A DNA stretch of 64,000 nt from Bacillus sp. WMMC1349 (GTDB lineage Bacteria > Bacillota > Bacilli > Bacillales > Bacillaceae): assembly GCF_013155385.1 (NCBI RefSeq), contig NZ_JABJUQ010000007.1, positions 2,276,001 through 2,340,000 on the forward strand. The letters are read 5' to 3'. A program made the position numbers and the translations under genes. A model generated the notes under the pieces. The model was not told the DNA's origin and did not search any database. It saw only the letters and a program-made list of their open reading frames with translations. Numbering within the stretch: the first letter of the stretch is position 1; each line of letters starts with the position of its first letter. Of this stretch, positions 53,166 to 63,388 are shown one piece after another.

Positions 53166-54275
53166 CTAGTGATTATACATTCCTTTATTGTCTTGAGAGA
53201 TTTGCTCGTGTAAAGCTGTATTTAGCCCATTAGCAATCACATTTGCCATATCATCAATAAACGTATCAACTTCTTTAGGTGTTACCATTAAATTATGACC
53301 AAGCGGTGATAGCACTTCATGTATCAGCTGTCTTTTTTCATCTTCTTCAAGAACACCGACGATACCGAGAAATGATTTCCGCTGTTCCTCTTCTGGAAGA
53401 TCTTCCTCAGTCAGGACTTTCCTTTTTCCGAAACTCATTCCTGCAGGGACAAGTGAGCGAGACGGACTATCATCTTTCATTTCTCTTCCAAAATGTTTTA
53501 AAATATAATCGATCGTATCACTTGTAATCGTTACCGCATCTACAACAGTCGGAACACCAATTGCAATAACAGGGACCCCCAGTGTTTCCTTACTCAGTTC
53601 TTTTCGCTTATTCCCTACCCCTGAGCCGGGATGAATTCCACTATCAGAGATTTGAATAGTAGAATTGACCCGCTCAATACCTCTAGAAGCCAAGGCATCG
53701 ACAGCAATGACAAAATCGGGCTTTGAACGGTCAATCACTCCTTGAATAATATCGCTTGTCTCAATTCCAGTCAGCCCCATCACTCCTGGCGAAAGTGCAC
53801 TAACCGGTCGATATCCTTCTTCAACATGTTCAGGCTGCAGTTTAAATAAGTGCCTTGTCACTAAAAGGTTTTCCGTAACAAGCGGTCCAAGCGAGTCTGG
53901 TGTGACATTCCAATTTCCCAACCCCACGATCAAACAGCTGGCATTTTTTGAAATATTTAAATAATCAAGGAAATCGGAAAACTCTTTTGCAAAAACGTTG
54001 ACAACGTTTTCTTGCAAGTCAGAATCCTGCTGTCTGATTCCTTGTGTTTCAATCGTTAAATAACGTCCTGCTTTTTTACCGGACAACTTTTCGCCTTCTT
54101 TATTAATATCTATCGTCTGTACTTTTATTCCATCATGCTCATATTCTTTAACTGTAAAACCTTTTGGATCTTTTTTAGGAGCAACCGTTTGATTGGCATG
54201 CGCTAAATCTTTTGCTTCAACAGCTAGATCTGTGCGAACACTGTATTGACTTAAATCAAGCTTTTTCTTCTCCAT
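53166..54275 (-). CDS. gpr: Germination protease (GPR)
   Basis: Spore protease that starts degradation of small acid-soluble proteins during germination. It is made as a zymogen. The product has 369 residues: an N-terminal propeptide of about 15 residues ([14 protein letters not shown]) before TDLAVEA, and a catalytic core with [15 protein letters not shown] near 120 and [23 protein letters not shown] near 180. A SigG-like promoter lies upstream. Confidence 0.96.
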   Translation of the reverse strand: MEKKKLDLSQYSVRTDLAVEAKDLAHANQTVAPKKDPKGFTVKEYEHDGIKVQTIDINKEGEKLSGKKAGRYLTIETQGIRQQDSDLQENVVNVFAKEFSDFLDYLNISKNASCLIVGLGNWNVTPDSLGPLVTENLLVTRHLFKLQPEHVEEGYRPVSALSPGVMGLTGIETSDIIQGVIDRSKPDFVIAVDALASRGIERVNSTIQISDSGIHPGSGVGNKRKELSKETLGVPVIAIGVPTVVDAVTITSDTIDYILKHFGREMKDDSPSRSLVPAGMSFGKRKVLTEEDLPEEEQRKSFLGIVGVLEEDEKRQLIHEVLSPLGHNLMVTPKEVDTFIDDMANVIANGLNTALHEQISQDNKGMYNH

Positions 54276-54307
54276 GGTTCATTCCCTCCAAAAAACGTCA
54301 CTGTTGT

Positions 54308-54337
54308 TAGTATTGCCCGACCCCAATTTAATCATTC
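54308..54337 (-). promoter_or_regulatory. Putative SigG-type promoter of gpr
   Basis: On the minus strand GAATG (54333-54337), 18 bases, then AATACTA (54308-54314), close to the forespore SigG pattern, with the expected start about 27 bases from gpr. Confidence 0.45.
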
Positions 54338-54378
54338 CTTTCGGTACGACTTTCAAACAAAAATACTTTACATTTATA

Positions 54379-54407
54379 TTGCAATCTCTGGGTGTGTTTG
54401 ATAGAAT
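54379..54407 (+). promoter_or_regulatory. SigA-type promoter of rpsT
   Basis: TTGCAA (54379-54384), a 17-base spacer and TAGAAT (54402-54407), about 65 bases before the rpsT ribosome binding site. Confidence 0.65.
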
Positions 54408-54480
54408 ACAATTTGTTCTATTGTTGAGATTTAACCTTTTAGAGAAAGGACAGAGGTTATATCTTAGGAGGTGAAATACA

Positions 54481-54747
54481 TTGCCAAATATTAAGTCAGC
54501 GATCAAACGTACAAAAACAAATACTGAGCGCCGCGCACATAACGCAACAATCAAATCTGCAATGCGCACTGCTATCAAGCAAGTTGAAACACTTGTAAGC
54601 AATAATGAAGCAGACAAAGCAAAAACGGCTTTATCTGCAGCAGCGAAAAAAATTGATAAAGCAGCGAAAAAAGGTCTTGTCCACAAAAATACTGCCGCTC
54701 GTTACAAATCAAACTTAGCGAAAAAAGTGAACGGACTTTCCGCATAA
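54481..54747 (+). CDS. rpsT: Small ribosomal subunit protein bS20
   Basis: An 88-residue, very basic, all-helical 30S protein binding 16S rRNA. It starts [17 protein letters not shown] after a TTG codon. TTAGGAGGTGAAA lies about 9 bases upstream. The TTG start is also common for this gene in relatives. It is monocistronic with a strong terminator. Confidence 0.97.
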   Translation: MPNIKSAIKRTKTNTERRAHNATIKSAMRTAIKQVETLVSNNEADKAKTALSAAAKKIDKAAKKGLVHKNTAARYKSNLAKKVNGLSA

Positions 54748-54777
54748 AAAAAAGCTTGGCGAGCGCCAAGCTTTTTT
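54745..54777. terminator. Bidirectional terminator between rpsT and holA
   Basis: AAAGCTTGGC (54751-54760) pairs with its complement at 54765-54774, flanked by A and T runs. Confidence 0.9.
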
Positions 54778-54788
54778 ACTTGCAACGA

Positions 54789-55829
54789 TTAAAGAGAATC
54801 GTTTTTCCCAGATGGTTGTAGCAATTTGAGCAGAAACAGTTCAAGCAGTAATTGCTTGTCTTTTTTTCCTGTTTTCATCTCATAATCCATAACTGCAAGC
54901 TGTTCAATAATATTTTTTAGTTCCTCTTCCGAAAAAAGCTTTGCCTGATCGATCGCCAGCTTTATCCTGAATGGATGAACTTTTAAGTTTGAAGCAATTT
55001 GCTTTTGACCATATCCTTGTTGCGAAAAGTATTTAGTCTGTAAAATCAGACGAAATTGATTAACAATCAACGCCATCATTTTAATTGGTTCTTCATTTTG
55101 TTTTAATAAATCATAGAAAATTTGCAGTGCTTCAGTTCGGTTTCGATTCACAATTTTGTTAATCAATTCAAAAATATTTTGCTCAAGTCCTCTTGCAACA
55201 AGCTTTTTAACATCAGCAAGCGCAATGAGCTCGCGTTCTCCAATATATGTACTAAGCTTTTTAATCTCTTGGTCAATTGCTGATAAACTGGCATTACACA
55301 AAATAACAAGCTCTTCTGCCGCCTCTGTTTCGACTTGTTTTCCTTCTGATTTTGCAAGACTTTTAATAAAGTCAGCCGTTTCTTTTCCATTTAATTCTTT
55401 TGCTTCAACCATGTAAGCGTGTTTTTTCAACAGTTTGGTCAGCTTTTTTCGTTCATCAAGCTTTTCATACGGGGCAAGCAAAACGAAAACAGAATACGGA
55501 GCAGGCTGTGTGATATAAGCTTCCAACATTCCCAAATTGTGCTCATGCTTTTCTTTCTTTTTTTCAGCAGTTAAAAAGGATGGATTTTTGACTATAACGA
55601 GTCGACGCTCGCCCATAAACGGAAATGTTTCAGCATCCTCTACGGCAAGCTCCAAAGAATCCTCTTCCAAATCAAATACGGAAAGATTAAAGTCTTTCGT
55701 CTCCTCATCAACAACAGCTTGTCTAATCCTTTGAACCGTTTCCTGCAACAGGAATGTCTCTTTCCCATATAAACAGTAAACAGAATGAATATCCCCTTTT
55801 GTTAAGCCTTTCCAAACGTCAAATACCAT
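54789..55829 (-). CDS. holA: DNA polymerase III delta subunit
   Basis: Clamp-loader subunit that opens the sliding clamp. The product has 346 residues: a degenerate AAA+ N-terminal region (VYCLYGKETFLLQETVQRI), DLEEDSLELAVEDAETFPFMGERRLVIVKNP near 52-82, and the C-terminal collar (about 215-340). It is in the position of B. subtilis yqeN. It diverges from yqzM. Confidence 0.92.
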   Translation of the reverse strand: MVFDVWKGLTKGDIHSVYCLYGKETFLLQETVQRIRQAVVDEETKDFNLSVFDLEEDSLELAVEDAETFPFMGERRLVIVKNPSFLTAEKKKEKHEHNLGMLEAYITQPAPYSVFVLLAPYEKLDERKKLTKLLKKHAYMVEAKELNGKETADFIKSLAKSEGKQVETEAAEELVILCNASLSAIDQEIKKLSTYIGERELIALADVKKLVARGLEQNIFELINKIVNRNRTEALQIFYDLLKQNEEPIKMMALIVNQFRLILQTKYFSQQGYGQKQIASNLKVHPFRIKLAIDQAKLFSEEELKNIIEQLAVMDYEMKTGKKDKQLLLELFLLKLLQPSGKNDSL

Positions 55830-56056
55830 CTTAAATTTTACCTCTCTTTCTTCTCCCTTCTATCCTAAAGCGTGATTGATAAATAGTAAAGAGAGATGCG
55901 GAAGATCCGCTCTCTCATTTATAATAAACGCCTTTTACAAACCCCCGGGTCAGCTTATAAAAGACGATATTCATAAATTTTGAAAACGGCTACAGAACAC
56001 TTCTAGATTTTTCTAAAGAATTGAATTATACTGAATATCAATAGGAGGGGTAAATG

Positions 56057-56188
56057 ATGAACGAATTTGAAAAAAACGTACAAAGCAAACGCAACGATCT
56101 TATTGACTCTGGTGTCGGTTTTGTCGTAACCTTTGGCTTTTTTGCTACGATGTTCATTATTGCTACTGTGATCCATCTAGCCAGTTAA
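56057..56188 (+). CDS. yqzM: Small membrane protein YqzM
   Basis: A 43-residue single-helix membrane protein reading MNEFEKNVQSKRNDLIDSG, then a hydrophobic helix from about 20 to 41. It matches B. subtilis YqzM in length and position. AGGAGGGG lies upstream; the second of two ATG codons has the better spacing. The function is unknown. Confidence 0.9.
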   Translation: MNEFEKNVQSKRNDLIDSGVGFVVTFGFFATMFIIATVIHLAS

Positions 56189-56245
56189 ATCAATTCATCA
56201 TAACAGGTCTACTCTCTTCATTTTAAGGCTAGGCTGCTTCATCCC

Positions 56246-56268
56246 GACTGCTTAACTGCAGTCTTTTT
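56246..56268 (+). terminator. Terminator of yqzM
   Basis: GACTGC (56246-56251) pairs with GCAGTC (56258-56263), followed by five T. Confidence 0.75.
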
Positions 56269-56270
56269 CT

Positions 56271-58592
56271 CTATGAGGAAGATATTTTATCATATGGAGG
56301 ATGAAGAAAAAACGTTCCGCCTCTCTTTCCAAATAGGTACTGAATGGTTCCATCTCGATCTATTCTCAGGACCTTAACATGATATCGTTTTAAAATCTTC
56401 AACACTTTGACATGTGGATGGTGATAGCGATTATTTTCACCCGCTGATATAAGAGCTATTTTGGGCTTAATTTGTTCGACCAATTCCTCTCCCGTTGACC
56501 CTTTGCTACCATGATGACCAACTTTCAGAACATCAGCTTTTAAATGTGGATACGTCTCTATTAATTGCCTCTCCCCTTCTTTTTCTAAATCACCTGTTAA
56601 GAGCCAACTAAAACCGCCTACCATCATCCATAAAACGAGTGAGCTGTTATTTCTACTATGCCTATCAATCTTTTCTGGTGACAAAACATAAAATGTGAGA
56701 TCCCCGATCTCCAATCTGTCACCTCTTTTGACAACTTTTACTTCTACACCTTTTTTTAAAGCAAGGTGGAGGAGATTCTCGTCGGCCAACTGAACCGCAT
56801 AACCTTTTGGAACAATTAATTTGTTGATCTTATTTTTTTTAATCAGAGTCTCCGCTTCACCGATATGATCTTGATCGGCATGGGTAAGTATTAAGGCATC
56901 GAGTTTTTTAATACCTTTTGAGGACAAAAATGGTATTAACACACTATCACCTAAAGAAAACTTCTTTTTCCTTTTCCGCCAGTCCTCATTGACAAATGAA
57001 ACAATTCCCCCTGTATCTATTAAAACGGTTCCGTTCTGTCCAGGAGCACTAACATACATGCTGTCTCCTTGTCCGACATCGATCATTGTGACTTCACCTT
57101 CTTGTTTTAAAAATGGTGTTGCGATATGAAACAAAAGCACAACAAAAACACAACAAAACGGAGCAATAAGTTTTCGAAGAGACAATGCCTTTTCCATACA
57201 CACAAGGAGAAAGCATATAGAAACCGAATAAATAAGCAATTGGAGGTGTCCTGGCTTGACAGCAGCAAATGTAAAAACATCAACAGAGGAAGCAGCTGTT
57301 GCAACTTGATGGCTCCATCGGATCAATGTGTCAAGTACATTTACGATCATTTCGCCCAGAGGATGTACAATCAATAAAGCTAGTATACTACCAAATGCTA
57401 ACGGTATAATGATGTATAAATAAAACGGTACAAACATGAGATTCATGAAGATGCTCAGAAGTGAAAAGGTTTGGAAATGATAAAGGAGGATTGGAAGGGA
57501 ACCGAGTTGAGCGAGAAAAGATGCCACTAACAATTGTGAAATTCGATATTTCAACTTGACGAATATCTCTTTTGAGAGAATGAAAACAAAACATATCGAA
57601 AAAGAAAGCTGAAAGCCGACTTGAAATAATAGATATGGGTGATATAACAATAGTCCAAGACAAGCAAGACCGAGAACATCGGCTGTTTTAAGCCGTTTTT
57701 TTAACAATGAAGAAAGTAAATATATTTCTGACATGAGAACAGCTCTTAGAACTGATGGAGCACAACCTGTTAAAACTGTAAGGACAGGGAGAAATATGAT
57801 TAAAAATACCTTGGCAGTTTCTCTCGTTATACCTACTCGAAGAAGAGTGTAAAAAATGGCTGTTGAAAAAATCGCGACATGAAGACCGGAAATAGCTAAA
57901 AGGTGGATGATGCCAAGTGTTTGATAGCTAGCCAGCACTTCCTTTTCAATCAAAAACCGCTCGCCAAAGATCAGTGCTTGAACAATACCGGCTGCTTGTT
58001 CAGGCATATTTTTTTCAATAAAAGCAAGCCCTTTTTGACGAATGTTTAATAAAAATGAGGATTCGTCAAATTTACAATTGGTCATCGATTTGAGCTTATA
58101 ATTCCAATGTATACCTTGCTGGTAAAGATACTCATAAGCATTAAACGTCCCGGGAACCGTCGCTTTTTTCGGTTTCCTTAATTCACCTGTAAAAAAACAT
58201 GAACTGCCAGGTTTAAACATTGAAAGCACTGTTTTTTCCTCAGGGGATCGAATGGTGTAATTAACTTTCAACCTTTCCTTATCAGCCGTTTCTGCAATGA
58301 AAGTGAAACGGTCTCCATCAATTTTAGGAATATCCAGTACAGAGGCTTTAGTATGAACAGTCCCTTCTTGGTAATATGTCGTATTTGAATGGTCAATGAT
58401 TAAAAAATAAATCAAATACAATCCGAAAACAAATATACAGATCACGAAAAGAATAAACTGCTTTCTTGGAAGACAGAAGATTGAGAGCAGACATAAAAAG
58501 ATGGCTACGGGGAGAAAAGAAGAAGATTGTGCAGAAGCAATTCCGGCAACTGCTGAAATTGCTCCGCACGGGATGAGGCGGTACATGTCCAT
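56271..58592 (-). CDS. comEC: DNA uptake channel protein ComEC
   Basis: Forms the pore for single-stranded DNA import during natural transformation. The product has 773 residues: two to three N-terminal helices around a DUF4131/OB domain (about 40-190), the competence domain with seven or more helices (about 220-490), and a C-terminal metallo-beta-lactamase-like domain with LTHADQDHIGEAE near 560 and VGHHGSKGSTGE near 690. The ribosome binding site is weak and the start lies 6 bases from the comEB stop, so coupling is likely. Confidence 0.95.
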   Translation of the reverse strand: MDMYRLIPCGAISAVAGIASAQSSSFLPVAIFLCLLSIFCLPRKQFILFVICIFVFGLYLIYFLIIDHSNTTYYQEGTVHTKASVLDIPKIDGDRFTFIAETADKERLKVNYTIRSPEEKTVLSMFKPGSSCFFTGELRKPKKATVPGTFNAYEYLYQQGIHWNYKLKSMTNCKFDESSFLLNIRQKGLAFIEKNMPEQAAGIVQALIFGERFLIEKEVLASYQTLGIIHLLAISGLHVAIFSTAIFYTLLRVGITRETAKVFLIIFLPVLTVLTGCAPSVLRAVLMSEIYLLSSLLKKRLKTADVLGLACLGLLLYHPYLLFQVGFQLSFSICFVFILSKEIFVKLKYRISQLLVASFLAQLGSLPILLYHFQTFSLLSIFMNLMFVPFYLYIIIPLAFGSILALLIVHPLGEMIVNVLDTLIRWSHQVATAASSVDVFTFAAVKPGHLQLLIYSVSICFLLVCMEKALSLRKLIAPFCCVFVVLLFHIATPFLKQEGEVTMIDVGQGDSMYVSAPGQNGTVLIDTGGIVSFVNEDWRKRKKKFSLGDSVLIPFLSSKGIKKLDALILTHADQDHIGEAETLIKKNKINKLIVPKGYAVQLADENLLHLALKKGVEVKVVKRGDRLEIGDLTFYVLSPEKIDRHSRNNSSLVLWMMVGGFSWLLTGDLEKEGERQLIETYPHLKADVLKVGHHGSKGSTGEELVEQIKPKIALISAGENNRYHHPHVKVLKILKRYHVKVLRIDRDGTIQYLFGKRGGTFFLHPPYDKISSS

Positions 58593-58598
58593 TACAGA

Positions 58599-59168
58599 CT
58601 ACACATGACTTGCAAACAATTGATTTGCCTGCTTCTGAATTTTTTCCATCTCTGCTTCTTCCAGTCCTGCGTCAGAAAGCCGTTTCATCATATCAGCTAC
58701 AAAAGATAATTTTTCTTGGTGATGAAGATCGATCATCATCTCATTTAATTCTACCTGCTCGACTCTGACTGAAGCCTGTTCAAAAAGTTCAATGGCATAT
58801 GGGTGATTTTTATAATCCTTGGCGTAATATATTGTTTGAATGCCTGCTTGAATAATTGATTTAGAGCATTGCATACAGGGGAAATGAGTAACATAAATTT
58901 CAGCTCCTTCTGTTGGAACACCAAATTTAGCACATTGAAGGATCGCATTCATCTCTGCATGGATCGTTCTGATACAGTGATTGTCCACAATATAACAGCC
59001 TTCATCTGTACAGTGGACTCCACCGGCGATTGATCCGTTGTATCCCCCCGCTATAATACGTTTATCTCTGACAATCGTCGCTCCCACAGCAAGTCTAGTA
59101 CATGTACTGCGAAGCGCCAATAAATGACTTTGCGCCATAAAATATTGATCCCACGAAATCCGTTCCAA
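58599..59168 (-). CDS. comEB: dCMP deaminase ComEB
   Basis: Zinc-dependent deoxycytidylate deaminase making dUMP. The product has 189 residues with the zinc site HAEMNAI near 70 and PCMQC near 98. It is placed in the comE locus but not required for transformation in B. subtilis. The TTG start lies 7 bases from GGAGGG. Confidence 0.94.
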   Translation of the reverse strand: MERISWDQYFMAQSHLLALRSTCTRLAVGATIVRDKRIIAGGYNGSIAGGVHCTDEGCYIVDNHCIRTIHAEMNAILQCAKFGVPTEGAEIYVTHFPCMQCSKSIIQAGIQTIYYAKDYKNHPYAIELFEQASVRVEQVELNEMMIDLHHQEKLSFVADMMKRLSDAGLEEAEMEKIQKQANQLFASHV

Positions 59169-59235
59169 TTGTTTTCCCTCCAGAGTATGAAATCATCTTT
59201 CCTAAGTTTACATAGGTTTGTATCCTTACGTCAAT

Positions 59236-59865
59236 TTAGTTTACAGATAATGATGCTTTCATTTTTTCAAACGATTTTTCTCCAATGCCTGCTACATTTG
59301 TTATGTCTTCAATTTTCTGAAATAGTCCATTTTCCTCCCGATAGGCGACAATCGCATCTGCTTTTGAGGGACCGACTCCTGGTATTGATTGAAGCTCTTT
59401 TGATGATGCATTGTTTATATTAACCACTTCGGGCTGTTCTCCCCCTCTCTCTTTCACCGAAATCGTAGCCTCTGTTTGAGCTTGAAGCGCCTTTTCACCT
59501 TTACTAGGGATATACACTACCATTCCATCGTGCAGAACTGCAGCTAAATTGATTTGCTTTTCATCTGCCTTTTTAACGGTCCCACCAGCTTGTTTCAGCA
59601 ATTGATGCACCCTGTCTCCCGTCTTCATATGATATACCCCAGGGTGTTTCACAGCTCCTTTTAAATCGATCACAACTTCTTTGACTTTTTTGGGTTTTGT
59701 TTTTTTCACATGCTTAGCTGAAACAGCTGCAGCCTCTTTTGGCAAAATAGTATGTTTTGATGATTGATGTCCTTGATTTTTTATGATAATAACTCCTGCA
59801 ATGATCAAAACCAGAATAAAACCTCCTACCACGATCCATTTGTAAGGTTTTAAAAGTCTAGCCAA
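59236..59865 (-). CDS. comEA: DNA receptor ComEA
   Basis: Membrane-anchored double-stranded DNA receptor of the competence machine. The product has 209 residues: one N-terminal helix (10-29), an SLBB domain (about 65-120, VVIDLKGAVKHPGVYHMKTGDRV), and two helix-hairpin-helix motifs at the C terminus (VNINNASSKELQSIPGVGPSKADAIV). The TTG start follows AGGTGG. First gene of comEA-comEB-comEC. I did not find a clear ComK box upstream. Confidence 0.95.
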   Translation of the reverse strand: MARLLKPYKWIVVGGFILVLIIAGVIIIKNQGHQSSKHTILPKEAAAVSAKHVKKTKPKKVKEVVIDLKGAVKHPGVYHMKTGDRVHQLLKQAGGTVKKADEKQINLAAVLHDGMVVYIPSKGEKALQAQTEATISVKERGGEQPEVVNINNASSKELQSIPGVGPSKADAIVAYREENGLFQKIEDITNVAGIGEKSFEKMKASLSVN

Positions 59866-59948
59866 TCGTTACCACCTGCTTTCATACATATTTTGGCTAC
59901 CGCTGTCATAATGTTTAAAAGATACAGGTTTAAAGGAGGGGAGACCGA

Positions 59949-60770
59949 TTGAATATCGGCTTTATCGGAACTGGCAATATGGGTACGATATTAATTGAGG
60001 CGCTAATTGAATCTAAAGCAGTAGATCCTTCATCATTAACAATTACAAATCGTACGATTGCCAAAGCATTATCAATAAAAAAACGATTTCCAGACATTCA
60101 TGTTGCAGAGCGACCAGAAGAAGCGGTTTCGGAAAGTGAGGTCGTGTTTATTTGTGTTAAGCCGCTTGACATATACCCACTACTTAAACAGTTAGCACCT
60201 CTTTTCACTAAGGATCAGGTTGTCATTACAATCACGAGTCCGGTGCAAGTCGAACAGGTAGAATCCGTCGTCTCCTGTCAAGCGGCAAGAGTGATTCCGA
60301 GTATTACGAACCGGGCTTTGACAGGTGTTTCACTTTTAACTTTTGGGGAAAGTTGTCATACAACTACAAAAGAAGCCATTACTAAGTTGTTGAAGAATAT
60401 TTCCATTCCTTTAGAAATCAATCCAAAAATCACACGGGTCGCTTCAGATATTGTCAGTTGCGGTCCTGCTTTCATTAGCTTTTTGCTTCAAAAATTGATT
60501 CAAGCAGCACAAGAAGAAACAACGGTGTCAAAAGAAAATGCCATTTTGATGTCAACTGAAATGCTCATCGGTTTAGGGAGACTCCTTGAAAACGGAGTTT
60601 ATACTCTCCCAACTCTCCAAGAAAAAGTCTGCGTAAAAGGCGGGGTGACCGGTGAAGGGCTCAAAGCACTGGAAAACGGTGTTCAAGATATGTTCAATCA
60701 AATGTTCCGAAACACTCATTCGAAGTATGAGGAAGACATAGCTGCTATCAAAAAGCAATTTCAAGTTTGA
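59949..60770 (+). CDS. comER: ComER, pyrroline-5-carboxylate reductase-like protein
   Basis: A 273-residue ProC-family oxidoreductase divergent from comEA. A Rossmann motif IGFIGTGNMGTILIEALI is at 2-19, and a conserved C-terminal dimer domain follows (VKGGVTGEGLKALENG near 237). Catalysis is unproven; in B. subtilis it is linked to sporulation and biofilm formation. The TTG start has AAAGGAGGGGAG upstream. Confidence 0.9.
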   Translation: MNIGFIGTGNMGTILIEALIESKAVDPSSLTITNRTIAKALSIKKRFPDIHVAERPEEAVSESEVVFICVKPLDIYPLLKQLAPLFTKDQVVITITSPVQVEQVESVVSCQAARVIPSITNRALTGVSLLTFGESCHTTTKEAITKLLKNISIPLEINPKITRVASDIVSCGPAFISFLLQKLIQAAQEETTVSKENAILMSTEMLIGLGRLLENGVYTLPTLQEKVCVKGGVTGEGLKALENGVQDMFNQMFRNTHSKYEEDIAAIKKQFQV

Positions 60771-60822
60771 CTCATTATTTCACACACGCTCTCATTGTTC
60801 AACAAAGGAAAAAGGCATTTTT

Positions 60823-60852
60823 AAAACCATCGTCATTTCAAACGATGGTTTT
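60823..60852. terminator. Bidirectional terminator between comER and yqeM
   Basis: AAAACCATCGT (60823-60833) pairs with its complement (60842-60852). The yqeM stop is in the loop. Confidence 0.85.
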
Positions 60853-61593
60853 AGGTTTTTTAGCTATATAAAAAAGACGTTCTGAGGTTGCCTCAGGTTC
60901 TTGATCTGAAAAATCGGCTGTTATCTGTAGCACTTCAAAACCAGCAACTTTCAAAAGACGGCTATATTCTTGGGTAGCAAAGGTGCGCTGTTCATGGGTT
61001 TCATCAAAGCGATTGTAGAAACCTTCATTCTCCACAAAAAATGTCAAATCATGAACAATCGAATGAGGTACATCACCTCGATAGCTTTGCCAGATCACAC
61101 TAATGTCTTCATTCTGGTCAGCATAAGTGCTGTCGGGAAAAACATCGTCCATTTTATAGATGGAATGAACATCAAATAGTAGAAGGCCTTGATCCTCTAA
61201 TAAAGAAAAAACATTTTTGAAGGTAACTAAAACATCTTTTTCAGCTTTTAAATAATTTAATGAATCACAACAAATCACAACAGCATCAAATTTTTCAGAA
61301 TGACCTATTAAATTGCGCATATCCTGCTGAAAAAATTGAATGGACAACTGTCGAGTAGCTGCTTTTTGCTGAGCCTGAGTGAGCATATCTTCACTTATAT
61401 CAATACCTGTTACATGATAGCCTTTTTCAGCTAAACGAACGGAAATTTCACCTGTACCACAAGCCAAATCAAGAATCCGCAGCTTTTCATTGTGCTGTAT
61501 GGATAATGTTCTCTCAATCCATTTTACCCACTGATCATACGGGGCATCAGACATGAGATTGTCATAAACACTAGAAAAACCTTCATAAATCAT
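60838..61593 (-). CDS. yqeM: SAM-dependent methyltransferase YqeM
   Basis: A 251-residue class I methyltransferase with LRILDLACGTGEISVRLAE near 40, GIDISEDML near 62 and VVICCDSLNYL near 105. The target is unknown. The start overlaps the rsfS stop by 4 bases (ATGA). Conserved last member of the aroE-yqeI-nadD-yqeK-rsfS-yqeM run. Confidence 0.9.
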   Translation of the reverse strand: MIYEGFSSVYDNLMSDAPYDQWVKWIERTLSIQHNEKLRILDLACGTGEISVRLAEKGYHVTGIDISEDMLTQAQQKAATRQLSIQFFQQDMRNLIGHSEKFDAVVICCDSLNYLKAEKDVLVTFKNVFSLLEDQGLLLFDVHSIYKMDDVFPDSTYADQNEDISVIWQSYRGDVPHSIVHDLTFFVENEGFYNRFDETHEQRTFATQEYSRLLKVAGFEVLQITADFSDQEPEATSERLFYIAKKPKTIV

Positions 61594-61943
61594 TTTTGAT
61601 CTCCAAAAGGATCTTCAAATGGGGCATCTCCCCATAACTTCTCAAGATTATAATAATGTCTTTCCTCTTTATGAAATACATGGGCAATGACATCACCTAA
61701 ATCAATCAGTACCCATTTAGCTTCATCAAAACCTTCCATTCTCTTAACATTGATACCATTTTCTTCAGCGCGATCCTTAATTTCCCGGGAAATCGCCTGT
61801 ACCTGTTTATCTGAGTTTCCGTGACAAATGAGAAAATAGTCAGCCACAAGCGAAATCCCTTCCATATTCATGGCGATAATATCCTCTGCACGTTTATCAT
61901 CACAGGCTTCTGCGGCAATTTTTAAAATTGAAGCTTGATCCAT
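61590..61943 (-). CDS. rsfS: Ribosome silencing factor RsfS
   Basis: Binds ribosomal protein L14 and blocks subunit joining in starvation. The product has 117 residues with DIIAMNMEGISLVADYFLICHG near 20-41 and WVLIDLGDVIAHVFHKEERHYYNLEKLWGD near 75-105. It lies between yqeK and yqeM. Confidence 0.95.
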   Translation of the reverse strand: MDQASILKIAAEACDDKRAEDIIAMNMEGISLVADYFLICHGNSDKQVQAISREIKDRAEENGINVKRMEGFDEAKWVLIDLGDVIAHVFHKEERHYYNLEKLWGDAPFEDPFGDQK

Positions 61944-61962
61944 TCACTAATTCCTCCTATTG

Positions 61963-62520
61963 TCATTTTTTTATTAATGCATTATATGTCGCTATCGTCT
62001 TCGGAAAAACGGCTTGATTTTTCGTTAACAAAAAGATAATCGTATTTTTTAAAGCCTGAATTAATGCAAGATCTAAATCGGTTTCAGCTAATGTACGTAC
62101 ATCCTCAATACCTGAAAAAGAACGACCAGGCTCGATATAATCCGCAACATAGATCACCTTTTCCAACAATGTCATATTAGATCGTCCGTACGTATGGTAT
62201 TTAATAGCTGAAAGAACATCTTCATCTGTAATTCCGACTTCTTTTTTCACTAATATCGCCCCAGCTGGTGCATGCCAAAGTTCAGGGTGAAAATCAAGCA
62301 CTTCTAGAGATTCACCTTCAGAGACAATCATTTGTTTCATTTCTTCTTTTGGTCGAAATTTAGCATAATCATGAAAAATTGCAGCGGTTTCTGCTTTGTT
62401 CACATCTGCACCAAAACGGTTAGCAAGCTCAATCGCTGTTTCCATCACACGAATTGTATGGGTATAGCGTGCTTCGGTCAGTTGTTTTTTCACACAAGCA
62501 AGAGCTTCATCACGTTTCAT
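61963..62520 (-). CDS. yqeK: HD-domain hydrolase YqeK (Ap4A-type)
   Basis: A 185-residue HD-superfamily phosphohydrolase; relatives cleave diadenosine tetraphosphate symmetrically. HD ligands include HTIRVMETA near 20, FHDYAKF near 50, PELWHAPAG near 78 and IKYHTYG near 105. The start overlaps nadD by 11 bases. The substrate is inferred from the family. Confidence 0.9.
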   Translation of the reverse strand: MKRDEALACVKKQLTEARYTHTIRVMETAIELANRFGADVNKAETAAIFHDYAKFRPKEEMKQMIVSEGESLEVLDFHPELWHAPAGAILVKKEVGITDEDVLSAIKYHTYGRSNMTLLEKVIYVADYIEPGRSFSGIEDVRTLAETDLDLALIQALKNTIIFLLTKNQAVFPKTIATYNALIKK

Positions 62521-63079
62521 ATAAATGATTCTCCTTTACATAAAGCTTCACTTTGTCAGGAATTAAATAATCAGTCGGCTGACAATCTTTGAAACGATCT
62601 CTCAGTAAAGATGATGATACTTCAAATGCTGGTACATCCACGAAAACAAGCGGATAAGGTGTTTCTATTTGATAACCTGGCCGCTTAACGCCGACAAATT
62701 TAATCATGCTGACAAGTTCATCAATATTTGACCACTTTGGCAAGTACTCTACCATATCTGCACCGATAATAAAATAAAATTGATCTTTTGGATATCGTTG
62801 TTTTAACAAGGATACTGTATCAAATGTATAGGAAGGACCTTCCCGTTCCAGTTCAATGGTCTCCAGTTTAAATTGCTTTCTCTCCGATATCGCAAGTTTG
62901 AGCATCTCAACCCGATGTTGGCTTAATGAAAAAGCATTTTCCTGTTTGTGTGGCGGAATTTGATTGGGCATAAACCATATTTCATCAAGTTCCAATTTGT
63001 AAAGCACTTCATTTGCCATTAACAAGTGCCCATTATGAGGTGGATCAAATGTCCCCCCAAAAACTCCGATTTTCCTCAT
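62510..63079 (-). CDS. nadD: Nicotinate-nucleotide adenylyltransferase NadD
   Basis: Makes deamido-NAD from nicotinate mononucleotide and ATP in NAD synthesis. The product has 189 residues with [15 protein letters not shown] near 5-19 (HxGH-type) and SSSLLRDRF near 152. The ATG at 63079 gives the B. subtilis length and follows AAAGGTGG; the GTG three codons upstream is part of that site. Confidence 0.96.
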   Translation of the reverse strand: MRKIGVFGGTFDPPHNGHLLMANEVLYKLELDEIWFMPNQIPPHKQENAFSLSQHRVEMLKLAISERKQFKLETIELEREGPSYTFDTVSLLKQRYPKDQFYFIIGADMVEYLPKWSNIDELVSMIKFVGVKRPGYQIETPYPLVFVDVPAFEVSSSLLRDRFKDCQPTDYLIPDKVKLYVKENHLYET

Positions 63080-63097
63080 ATTTACCACCTTTAAATG

Positions 63098-63388
63098 TTA
63101 AGGAAGCTCAATTTGTTTATTTTCTTTTGATTCTTTGTAGAGCACAATTATATTTCCAATGGTTTGAACGAGCTCGGCACGCGTTCCACTTACCAGAGCA
63201 TCTCTTACTTCTTCTTTTGGTTGTTCACAATTTTGAAGCACACTTACTTTAAGCAACTCTCTGGCTTCAAGTGCTTCACTAATTTGTTTGATCATATTAT
63301 CATTGACTCCACCTTTTCCAACTTGAAAAATCGGTGTCAGATGATGTGCTTCTCGCCGTAAATAGCGTTTTTGTTTTCCGGTTAACAT
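63098..63388 (-). CDS. yqeI: CRS1/YhbY RNA-binding protein YqeI
   Basis: A 96-residue RNA-binding protein that associates with pre-50S particles in relatives. Family features are LTGKQKRYLRREAHHLTPIF and QVGKGGVNDNMIKQISEALEARELLKV. The start overlaps the aroE stop (TAATG). The position in the aroE-nadD run is conserved. Confidence 0.92.
   Translation of the reverse strand: MLTGKQKRYLRREAHHLTPIFQVGKGGVNDNMIKQISEALEARELLKVSVLQNCEQPKEEVRDALVSGTRAELVQTIGNIIVLYKESKENKQIELP

Noticed and set aside
59866..59948. ComK box upstream of comEA
   Set aside because: Only imperfect A/T pairs are seen; the AAAA-N5-TTTT spacing is not met well enough to call.
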